A program made the translations under genes and the position numbers. DNA of 64,000 nt from positions 236,000,104 through 236,064,103 of the forward strand of contig CM069432.1 of NCBI GenBank assembly GCA_035610365.1, written 5' to 3'. The notes beneath the pieces are model-generated. The model searched no databases and had not been told where the DNA came from. It saw nothing but the letters and a program-made list of their open reading frames with translations. Of this stretch, positions 54,749 through 64,000 are shown one piece after another (positions within the stretch are counted from its first letter, which is position 1; each line of letters begins with the position of its first letter). The DNA is from Aquatica leii. Taxonomy: Eukaryota; Arthropoda; Insecta; Coleoptera; Lampyridae.

Positions 54749-56158
54749 CACAGAGAGAAATCTTTGTATATTTTATCTACAATTGTTAATCAAAAGTACA
54801 CAAATTGGGTCTGAAAAAGTGACAAGACCAATTTGTGCAGTTTTATTGCATTCATTTGTGTAGAATAAATTGTACAGTTTTTTTAACAATTTGCAGTAAA
54901 GTTTTGCACAATGTTGTGATACCTTTTTAAAACTATGCTTGAAGTATTTTTACCCAATGGTATGTTAAATGTCTAACAGCGTTACGTTATCCAGACCCAT
55001 ATTCTCTTTGGTTAATTTTGCACAATATTGTGCAAATTATTATTATTTCGTTTAGCTTCTTATTGTAAAACCTTATGCATCTTGGTTAAATGTTATTTAC
55101 TTAAAAATAACATATATTGGGTAAATTGTCAATAAAACATTACAAATCTTAAAAGCATTATTTATTTAGATTTAAATGGTATACTTATTTTATATACTTA
55201 TTCTTTTCGTCGAGGGATATCTTAAAATTCCATTACTTGTTGTTATCGATTCACACAGATTTTTTTATAAATGTGGTTGATTTGCCCGCTACAGCTACAG
55301 CAGTTAGCAGTCACATTTTTGATAATGTTTTTTGCTTCGAAATGATGGTTTTCTTCAATTTCGATTTCATGTTGATAAATAACAGCTGAAACAATACAGA
55401 AAGTAAGTAATGTAAAAATCTCCAGCAAAAATTAGCTGTTGTTCGTAGAATTAAGTTAACACTGGAATTAAATACAGATTTTAAAGCGATGAATGAGGTT
55501 ATGCAAAGGTTATACTTAAAAAATGTTATAAATACACTTACCTGGTTCAAATAACAGCGTTTAAAAGTCTTGACAGAAACTGACTGAATAACTACGAATT
55601 TTTCAGAAAACAGGAGGTAAAGATGTAAACAAACCCAACGCAATCAAGGAATTTTGATTGTAGACATTTTTTCAAGCGGATATACTTGCTAATTGTGATT
55701 GGTTGAAACATTTATCGCTTCAAATTTTTAAAGTTAGTTCACATATTTTCTGAGAACTTTGTTTACTTCGACGCTCTGCATGCGGTCTGTAATCTGTAAG
55801 TGTCAACATCAGCGTCTTTACATACAACGCGTTATCGCTTATCGTTATCGTTCAATTTTTTTCTTTGTTCCGAGTTTAAAAGAATTGCATAATCTTATTG
55901 TAATTATCAAAGCTGTACGAGAAACTAAAACAAAATTGTGCAAAATACTAGCACATTGTTGTCGAATACAAAACATACTAAAGTTTATAATATTTTTCAA
56001 ACAATTTGTCAAATAAAACTTCATAACCTATTTATCCAAACGTATTAAACAAAAGCGTGCAAGCCTATGGTATAAATATAAACAATTGTAGTAATATCAT
56101 CAACAATACAGTTATGCACAATGTTGTGCAAAATTGTGATACAGCATTTCTCTCTGTG
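54749..56158. mobile_element. 1.4-kb TIR element with repeated palindromes
   Basis: The left end CACAGAGAGAAATCTTTGTAT and the right end (inverse CACAGAGAGAAATGCTGTAT) form a TIR of about 20 bp. TA flanks both sides (54747-54748, 56159-56160). Four palindromic or half-palindromic TTGCACAATRTTGTGCAA motifs lie towards both ends (54902-54920, 55016-55036, 55935-55961, 56113-56140). Short frames inside (minus 55311-55643, plus 55759-56016) have no recognisable domain. The superfamily is unresolved. Confidence 0.7.
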
Positions 56159-56837
56159 TACCAGTTTCGTTAAGTTTCAATTACAGACAAATTAATCCCT
56201 AAGGACATCTGACTTAAAAATTAGAATCAAATTTAGTATAACGCGTATGACGCTTTAAAAACATAAAAACTGTTTTGAGTTAATTTTGTAACAATAATTT
56301 TATACTTGATATATCTACCCACATTGTTGCTTTATACTTCCTGTAGCAGATATAAATACATGTAAAAAAACAATGTTGTCCCAGATAGCATTCCGTTCCT
56401 TTTTTACAAATAAAAATCCTTTTAAAAACGTTTAGTGTGTTTTCTGATTATTGTTAATATAGTACTTATCTTTGATAGTTATATGAATATAACTAAGTAT
56501 ATTTATGCACCTAACAAATCTGAGATATAAAGTTGTTTTTGAGCATTTATTAACGATGTTATTTTGTTAAGTTATATTTGATAATTACATCGTTATCTAA
56601 AATGATGTTAAACTAAAACACTAAAATAATGTTTTTCTTCAAGGAATTTAATTTGTCACACGACAAACAAAAATTATATGAAAACTGAAATAGTAATTGC
56701 AGCGCGTAAGCGTTTATGTTTCATTGAGAATTTATTGTTCGACTATGGATATTTAACAATACAAATCTAATTATTTATATTTTGTGTACTAAACAGAAAA
56801 TTATTTAAATTGTTAAGGGGATTCATTGTTATTGGTC
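56159..56837. other. no recognisable feature
   Basis: A+T-rich spacer without identifiable motif. Confidence 0.45.
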
Positions 56838-57016
56838 AATTTTTAAATTATTCAAATTACCAGTCTGCCAATAATAAATTCATTAACTTTCAAAATGTAT
56901 TTTTTACATATGTTTCGAGCTGTAAAATAATGAAGCTCATCTTCAGAAACGTCTACAAAAAATATTTACAACTTATAAAAAGTTAAGATTACAGAAAATA
57001 GTATATTATATATCAA

Positions 57017-57117
57017 GGTTGAGAAGTGCATCATTATAACCTAAGCGATAGATTATATCGCGAGACGCGAAGCGTCGAGGGATATAAATCGCGCAGGTTA
57101 TAATGAACTTCTCAACC
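57017..57117. repeat. 101-bp foldback MITE
   Basis: Nearly self-complementary over its whole length: GGTTGAGAAGT at the left, ACTTCTCAACC at the right, inner pair ATTATAACCT/AGGTTATAAT, and a perfect GACGC-GAA-GCGTC apex. A degenerate relative lies at 44167-44244. Confidence 0.75.
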
Positions 57118-57696
57118 GTGTTATATATACAATTTTTTCCACTAATAGAATTATTAAAACCTTTCTACCTGTTACTAAATCAAATTTAAAATTTAAGATA
57201 TTAATTTTAAATTAAAAATCAAGTCAGTAATTCTAACAGCTGTCATTAGTTTAATAGAATTAATTTTGTCGTAATTCTTAATTGTGATTTAAAACACAAA
57301 AATAAACAGATAACGTAAGTTTTAAAATCATAATTGCTAAAGTTGTTTAAATTGTTTAAAAACATTATTATTTTAAGCATTGATTATATCTAAAACATAT
57401 TTAACTCAATAATACTCACATTTAATTAAGCGCGAACTTCAAATAACTTACTTTTTAAAATCAAATTAATTTATTAATTGAGCGATTTGAAAACTTAAAT
57501 TAGCATTAAATAAAATCTCTTGCTCTTGGTACGCAGTTTGGTAAACTTTTTTTCTTTGAAACTGTTGTAGTATTATCAGAAAATGTAAATATGTTCATTA
57601 TTAACTACTAGTTAATAATGAAATATTATTTACCTGCGCTTAAAAAAGTACAACTTCACGGCCTTCTATTATACGTAATAATGCAAGCGTATACAA

Positions 57697-58090
57697 CTAG
57701 TAGTGGAAAAAATTTTTTAACTTACATTTTTTTGAAAAATATATATGAAAATTTGTAACTAGATAATTTAAAAAATTGTAAGTTTTACAAAATGTTACTG
57801 AATTTGGATTATTAATGTATTTTGAACTATTTTTTAAATATCTAAGATCTTCATTAAATCTAGTTTGAAAAGATCTTTGTGTCATACCAATATAAATTTT
57901 TTTACAAGAACAAATTAAATTGTAAACTCCAGTTTTATTTAAATTATTATTATTATTGAGAATATTATAAGAAAAAAGATTCCGAAGAGATATTTCATTA
58001 GAAAAAGAAATCTTGAAATCGTTGCCTTTACTTAATTTCTTTAAAAAAATAAGTAAAGGAACAAAATTTGTTAGTAGAATTTGTTGAAAT
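57697..58090 (-). pseudogene. GIY-YIG endonuclease of a Penelope-like element
   Basis: The minus strand reads 'KGNDFKISFSNEISLRNLFSYNIL' (about 58035-57960), then 'GVYNLICSCKKIYIGMTQRSFQTRFNE' (57930-57850). This matches the GVY...YIG..RSF..R..E signature of GIY-YIG nucleases at the C-terminus of Penelope reverse transcriptases. The upstream reverse transcriptase is almost entirely gone. After 57850 the frame continues without clear domain to 57697. Confidence 0.7.
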
Positions 58091-58228
58091 TGGTATTAAT
58101 TTAGTGTAAGATTTAATACAATGTTTATATAAGTGTTTGTGATAAACATTGTAAATAATATCTAAAGGACGGTATTAAAATATTAAATTTACTATTGGTA
58201 GACTGGTAATTCGAATAATTTAGAAATT

Positions 58229-59920
58229 TATTTGTTTAATAATAAAACAATAAAACAGGTAACTCGTAGATATTGATTTTCAGAACACTCGCCAAGTTGG
58301 AAAATTTGAATTGGCCCGTATCAACGAAATGAAGGATAGCGTGCGACAACCAATCACCATCAACTTCCCGCTGGTTAAATTGGCGAAGCCGATTTATTTC
58401 ATTCAATAAGGGCTCGTTTTGTTAACCACCCCTATGACTACATGAATTACAGCAGGGAAGGTTATGGATGGGAACAAATTACTTATATACAAAAAAAAAT
58501 CGTCTTTATAACAGTTTTTTTAAAAAAATGATGTCAATATGTTTTGAAAATGAAAAATAAAAGTTCAGTTGTTAAGCAGTAATCCAAACGATCAAACAAA
58601 CTATTCTTCTTGATTTATATAGATATTAATAGTAATAAAACAAATGTTCCCAAAAATTATTGTGTAAAAAAATACTAATTCAAGTCAATCAAATTATCAA
58701 AAGTAACAAAAAAAAGATACATAGCCACATAAAATATCACTTAATTTTATAGACTAAGAAGCATTTGATATACACGTGAGTGCAAACTTGTTTAATGAAA
58801 TTATTTTATAAACACGAGCAACGCTGAACTTCTCTAGTGAATATGCTCTTTGGTCTATATCTGTATAGCGTAAATGTCTCAACGTTTTCATGTGCGTTTT
58901 TAGACTTTGTAGTTGTCTCATTTTTACAGCTTGTATCCGTAAAAAATAATTTTAAACTCAAACATGTATAGGACGTCACAGAAACACTCACCCAACGTAT
59001 GGTGCAAAAAAACCAAATAAATTGAATCAATGTTTACTTTATAATATAATTAAACGCCCTGATTATCATCATATTGAGTAATATCATGCATCGGCGAATT
59101 AATTGTAACTCTAACAGTTCTGTTATTTTTGCATTAATTTTGTACCAGTTTGGTATCGCCTGCTCTTGTCAATACAAGTTTTGCAAACTGTAAAAGTGTG
59201 AGAAATTAATAAAAAATAAAAACACATAATGAAACATTTTTTAAAAACATAAAAACAGTTGAAGAACTGTAGAGTTATTTCCATACAAATAAAACTTTTG
59301 GTTATTTTCAGCACACGCAAGCGCTGTTGAGGAGTTATCCAATCCAATAAGATGTCAGTATTTCTGCGCATTTCTCTAAAAAGATCAATATGTACGCCTA
59401 CAAATCTCTTTTTAATGGACAAAGATTCATTCATTTGCTTAAAGTTTCTTTTAGTCTAAAAACACTTAAAACAAACCACCGATTACAAAATTTGAAGAAA
59501 AACATTTATTTACTAAAAATCTATTTTATTGTTAAAGTAAAAGAAATGCTGTATTATAAGTTGGTATTTTTGTTTCTGTATTTTTTTCTAAACTCGACTA
59601 GGAATTGTTTTTTTATTAGATAATAGATGTTCCAGTGTCTCAGAACGAGAAAACACCAAAATCTAGAGGACATGGTTTATTTTGTATTACATGTATCTTA
59701 TTGATATGGATAAGCGACGTATGATGTTAATTTTAAGCGTTAAATTTAGCAAGTTGTAATTCCGTAAGCATAGTTTTTAATGGTTACTCTATTTTCTACT
59801 AAAATCATCAAATAAGTATCTCTGCCTGCAGAATCAAGGATTGGTAATGTTTGACATCACAAATAAAAAACATTTGGTTTAATAGGAAGAACTATTCCTA
59901 AAGTAATGTTGTTTGGAAGA
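58229..59920. other. no recognisable gene
   Basis: 58280-58470 is less A+T-rich and includes GACAACCAATCACC, but no coding frame fits. Short frames at 58806-59030, 59123-59434 and 59390-59623 lack motifs. Confidence 0.4.
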
Positions 59921-59928
59921 TTCTAAAT

Positions 59929-61878
59929 CAGTGGTTCTCAAACTCATTGGATCCACGGACCTCTTTTATAGTCAAAACTTGCCCACGGAGTCTTGAATAA
60001 AAAAACTGGATAATTTGATAAGCTGCTCCTGTATTAATACGTATTCATCTGTATTTGTGCTCTGAGTTTGACTGCTTGCAAAAGGATTCAACACCCAGTC
60101 GGGAATATCTAAATGAAGAATGTCTTCAAATCTTTGGTTAAGGTCCCAATGAAACACCGTTAAGTGTTGACAATACGCAAACAAATCTTCATCTCTATTT
60201 TGCAATTTTGAAAGATTTGATAATTGAGAACATTCTCATCTTCCCAAGTTTTGTTTGTACAGCAAAAGTTTTGCAACAAACGCAGATATTATACTTTTAG
60301 CTTTGATTAAATTCAATATGTCACCTTGTAATTTCATATTAGTCTTATTAAATCTAGCAAATAAATCAGTCATATAAGCATTGTCATTGTTTGAGTTAAT
60401 TAAATTGTGCCGCAAATTATTGTGTTTACTCTCCAAGAATTCCAACACTGCATCAAAGAGCGAATAGAAGCGATCCAAACATGCACTTTTAGATAACCAA
60501 CGTACTACGTTAAGTAGTAGTAAACGATTATAGTCATGATCATTTTCCAAACAAAGTCGAGCGAATAATCTCTCATTTAAGGCATTCCTTTTGATTTTAT
60601 TAACTGCTCGAATGACATAACGTAGTGATTTATGCAAACGTTCACTAAGGTTTTTTGCAACCCAATGATGTCGATGAATGATACAATGTACCGATAATAC
60701 ATTTGTTTTAAATATCCCAGAAAGTCTCCGTGTTGTCCTGCGATTACCAAAGCACCGTCAGTAGCAACGGAGATGATATTAGTCAAGGCTATAGCTTTTA
60801 GATGGAAAAATTTTTAATTCTGTAAATAACGTATCAGTTTCCAAACATTTAGCAAATAACAATTTTTGGGAAAATTTGTCTTCTTTTTCAAACCTCACAT
60901 AAACTAAAAGTAAAGCTTCGTTTCTTGGTAATGTTGACTCATCAAGCTGTATAAAGAATTCAAATGGTTTTAAGTAGTCACATAAAGAGTTTTCTATGCA
61001 CTGAGCTATTTTGTCGATCTTTTTTCGTACAGTATTATTTACTCAGTGGAATTCTTTTTATAATATCGAAAGCTGGTTTGTGCATCACGATGCGTATTAC
61101 CTCACTTACAGCTGCTATAATAAGTTTTTCACTAATAGCGTGCGATTTTCCGGACTCCGGAATCATTAAAGAAATATAACAAGCATGCAATCCATCGTCA
61201 TATTTGTCATCTCTTTTAAATGTTCCTTAAGTTCATTGAATTATTAGTAATATATTCTTTAGAAAATCCCTTTTTAAGTTTTTAATAAAAAAGAAATCCT
61301 TAATGAAATTGATAACTGTGATATATCATTTTTTTAATCAACTTAAACAAGAGTATGTTTGCTTAAATAAATTTAAATTAAAAAGAGATATCAATTTTAT
61401 TTGAATATATTATTTAACGAAAGCAACAATACAAAAAATTACACTTCTTTTTGTCCAAGACTAGCAAAATTTGTTGTATGCACTTCACATCACGCATAAC
61501 ACAGAACTAAATTGTTGATTAGATGCACGACTCTTTTATAGTTCGTATTATAAACTAGTTTGACCCGGTATCGCCTCTGTTCCTGTATAACCTGTATAGA
61601 TAGACCTGGCTCACTACAATGTCTGTTACTTGTATTTAATGCAACTGTCTATATTTATATTTTACTTAGGACGTAAAAATCAATAATAATTTATTCATTG
61701 TCATTTATTGTAATTTCCATATTAATAAAAATGTGCCACAATTTTTTTATTTTATATTAAACCTTGCGCAGACCCCCTGACGTTCAGAGACCCCTAAGTT
61801 GATTTTAATTTTCCACGGGCCCCCTGAATGATCCCGGGGACTCCTGGGGTTCCGTAAAGACCACTTTAGGAACCACTG
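59929..61878 (-). mobile_element. hAT element with both ends and perfect 8-bp TSD
   Basis: The left end CAGTGGTTCTCAAACT and the right end AGGAACCACTG form the hAT TIR (CAGTGGTTC shared). TTCTAAAT occurs at 59921-59928 and 61879-61886. At 1950 bp it is shorter than autonomous hATs, and its transposase is broken and incomplete. Confidence 0.9.
59972..61250 (-). pseudogene. hAT transposase remnant (SCAND3/ZMYM6-like)
   Basis: Right to left: 'DESTLPRNEALLLVYVRF' (about 60950-60895; first catalytic aspartate), then 'NIISVATDGALVIAGQHGDFLGYL' (60780-60710; second). Next come a frameshift, 'IIHRHHWVAKNLSERLHKSLRYVIRAVNKIK', 'RLLLLNVVRWLSKSACLDRFYSLFDAVLEFL' (60535-60440) and 'DLFARFNKTNMKLQGDILNLIKAKSIISAFVAKLLL' (60360-60250). 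The last is 'LFAYCQHLTVFHWDLNQRFEDILHLDIPDWVLNPF' (60180-60075). The order fits SCAN/ZMYM-type hAT transposases. The dimerisation domain and BED finger are absent; several stops. Confidence 0.75.
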
Positions 61879-61886
61879 TTCTAAAT

Positions 61887-62530
61887 CTTACAACCGTTTA
61901 GTTGTATACAAATTCCAGAAAAACTATGTCAAGAAACTAATTAAAAACGTTTAAACGAAATAAATAAAATAAGCAAACAAATAAAAAAAACATAAAACTT
62001 TAAGTCAGTGATCTACTTAAATTTTAATATGGTAATATCAGTGATGCGTAAGTTGAAAAACTTTTGCAGACCATAAATTAACAGCAAATACTACTAGAAT
62101 TGTCAATTTTATATATCGTCTGAAAGTTATATTAGAACTCAAAAAAAAAAGTTCTAGTATGATTATTAAAACACGGGATTAAAGTCATGCTAATGCTGCT
62201 AATAGTTAAACCGCTGAAACACGTAACAAACATTAACAGTCATATTTACAAAAGATGAATTCTGTAAAACTATCTTATTGCTAACAAAATCTCACCTACA
62301 TCTGGTAGAAAGAAAGTAATGTACAGAAGATATAAATGTACCGTTTTAGTAATTAATGTTTTAATGTGCATTTAATGGTACTGTACAATACTTATTTTTT
62401 CAAAAATACTTTTTCGTTTCTAACGGGTGGCACCACTGCCGCTGACACCAGTACGAATGCATTTGTCTGTGTTTACGTTTGTTTGTATCTAATGTCTGAA
62501 ACAATTGATCTCCCGCCGTTTATAAAATAC
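61887..62530. other. no recognisable feature
   Basis: A+T-rich flank between the hAT element and a mariner scrap; nothing identifiable. Confidence 0.45.
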
Positions 62531-62535
62531 GCGCT

Positions 62536-62775
62536 ATGATCCGTTTTCTGCATGCAAAGCGCTTGCAAACATTTAAAAATAGTGATGCGCATGATGAGCG
62601 TAATGGACCACCGTCTGTTAATATTAAAGACTGTAAAGGGTTAGTGAAAAAAGTTGATACGAAAGTTCGGAAAAAAAGACGCTTTACGATTTCGTCAGAG
62701 TTTCCACAAGTTTTATTCGTGAAATTATGGCAGAACGCTTAAGTTATCTAAAGTTGTGCTGAGTACTAATTGCTA
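62536..62775 (+). pseudogene. mariner transposase N-terminal relic
   Basis: 'HDERNGPPSVNIKD', 'LVKKVDTKVRKKRRFTIS' and 'SEFPQVLFVKLWQ' match the mariner order 'D.RSGRPS', 'V..KI..NRRFTI', 'FP..SR..LY.IV'. These are the linker and second helix-turn-helix of the DNA-binding half. Only this portion is present. A perfect hairpin follows at 62796. Confidence 0.6.
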
Positions 62776-62795
62776 AGTGAGTTCCAGAAAACCGG

Positions 62796-62846
62796 TCTAA
62801 ATAAAATCAAAACACTACCTACAGTAGTGTTTTGATTTTATTTAGA
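62796..62846. repeat. perfect 23-bp inverted repeat with 5-bp loop
   Basis: TCTAAATAAAATCAAAACAC-TAC (62796-62818) is followed by CTACA (62819-62823) and its exact complement (62824-62846). One more pair each side is broken by a single extra G on the left. Confidence 0.9.
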
Positions 62847-62849
62847 CGG

Positions 62850-64000
62850 TACTATGATCGAGGTAATAAGTTTTTAAGTTCTTTTCGACGAGACATGAGT
62901 GGCACAACATATGTTAGATTTCTAGGAGTGATGTTGCGATACACAACGACTAAGACAGCAAGTTACTAAATGAGCTCAAAATGTTCATGTGTAACAGTAA
63001 TAGGTTCATAACGGCAATAGCGTTCCCTAAATTAGCAACTGTACTCCACAACGACAGCTGCTGCACTTCAAATTTACTTGTGTATTAAACCAAATAGTAA
63101 TTGGTCGTTTCAAAACTAAAACTTCCAACAACCTCTTATAATTTTTTCTTCGTCTTTGTATTGTGCACACCCACACAATTATTAAATTTAAGTTTCAGTT
63201 TTTTTAACCACAACAGTGTAGGATTTCAATGTTTTGTCGGTCTTGATTGTGCGCTCTTAGGTATAAGTATTTTCACATGAAACTTTTATACATTTCAACA
63301 AGCTGACTAGACGTGTGGGCGTGCACGTTTGTCGTTATCATGTAAGGTGACATAACAGGTTGCTACTCTTAGATTATAGAAGATAATGATAAATCGACCT
63401 ACTGCGTATCATATTGTGTATTTGAAGCAAAAATTGTATCTGATCGCCATTACTTTGGTTTACAACAAGTTGCGTATCGTCATTTCAATTCATGTACATA
63501 TTTGAGTAAAGGCTTAGTAGTTTGTGCAGCTTCTAATTGCAACAACAATGGTAGATGAGAGAAGCTTGAAATAAGCTTACACAGCTAAACAAAATTTTCG
63601 GTTATGTTACAATTACCTGTTATTTTGTTTGGAATTTTTATAAATATATGTATTTAGTCATAAAATAACTACCACAACGGTTTTACACTTGATGTTAACT
63701 AATAATTTGTATAAAAAAGGTATAAAAGGTAACATAACCATACAACGAGTCATTGACGTAGGCAATACATTTTTTGTAGTTGATGCTAAAAAAAGTAGTC
63801 CTATTCTAGCTTTTTGTTGTTCGACACTGCGGATTGGAGATCCATTTGCTTCGGTTCATTACGAGATGGCTACCGACACATTTGACTGCAGCGACATTAA
63901 TAAAAATATAACTTAAAACTGCATTCACTTTATTTTAGCCATATCTTAACAACTGCACGTAAAGCTACTCGATTATTATGCCAATTCTTAACGTGGTTTT
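62850..64000. other. no recognisable gene
   Basis: A 75-codon plus frame at 63689-63916 has slightly better codon appearance than its surroundings but matches no family I know. The rest is featureless to the window end. Confidence 0.35.

Larger units (their letters stand above)
56838..58228 (-). mobile_element. Penelope-like element fragment with inverted flanking repeats
   Basis: A GIY-YIG endonuclease remnant on the minus strand is bracketed by an inverted repeat of about 45 bp: 56838-56882 against 58181-58228, shared core AATTACCAGTCTRCCAATA. Penelope elements often carry terminal repeats in unusual orientations. Near the left arm a segment of the minus strand (56948-56911) reads CTGAAGATGAGCT...AGCTCGAAAC, like the hammerhead-related motif of Penelope terminal repeats. 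A foldback MITE (57017-57117) lies inside. Confidence 0.6.

Noticed and set aside
63689..63916. 75-codon open frame as a host gene exon
   Set aside because: No recognisable domain, no splice context and no neighbour that supports it.

Overview
The window looks like insect (arthropod) nuclear DNA: A+T-rich, with no bacterial operons and no intact host gene that I can see. Nearly all recognisable coding sequence belongs to transposable elements at different stages of decay: hAT, Tc1/mariner, pogo/Tigger, PIF/Harbinger, Ty3/gypsy, BEL/Pao, Penelope, RTE-like, Jockey/CR1-like, R1-like and R2. An R2 relic in an arthropod-type 28S rRNA pseudogene supports an arthropod. I cannot name the species or order. 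All family calls come from reading motifs by eye; no database search was possible.

Left part (1-15117). A hAT relic runs from the window edge to 2033 and carries a gypsy solo LTR with a 4-bp target-site duplication (TSD). It is followed by relics of an IS630-Tc1-mariner transposase, a Harbinger transposase and a pogo-type helix-turn-helix. A mariner relic (about 5230-7400) is split by a 1.27-kb hAT-type non-autonomous element, itself split by a 0.3-kb TA-flanked MITE. Another hAT relic is followed by a non-LTR fragment (9138-11778). 11780-15117 holds nothing I can identify.

Central nest (15118-27231). A minus-strand Ty3/gypsy element is interrupted in its integrase tail by a minus-strand BEL/Pao insertion at 15660-23490 with a 5-bp TSD (GTTCT). 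A gypsy solo LTR sits in the left BEL LTR with TSD ATAT. A segment spanning gypsy tail, BEL LTR, BEL interior and the start of the other BEL LTR was then tandemly amplified; both unit junctions are at the same place (19970/19971 and 22701/22702). A palindromic insert also breaks the gypsy reverse transcriptase.

Right of the nest (27231-41060): pogo and mariner relics (minus), a Jockey/CR1-like LINE (plus, 29047-32215), a hAT-like scrap, a decayed gene with an SDNC-GQNKN motif (minus), a gypsy LTR remnant, a two-gene Harbinger element hit by a 714-bp hAT element with a perfect 8-bp TSD, and an R1-like LINE relic.

rDNA-derived block (44464-47117): a degenerate 28S rRNA 3' region with an R2 relic at the canonical R2 site, abutting a broken serine hydroxymethyltransferase pseudogene. 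Next come a hAT transposase with a 457-codon open frame, carrying an internally deleted Tc1/mariner-type element just upstream, and a plus-strand BEL/Pao pol relic (50215-53767).

Right end (53771-64000): a 1.4-kb TIR element with repeated palindromes, a Penelope-like fragment bracketed by inverted repeats, a foldback MITE, a hAT element with both ends and an 8-bp TSD (59929-61878), a mariner N-terminal relic and a long perfect hairpin. Stretches without features are listed as such.
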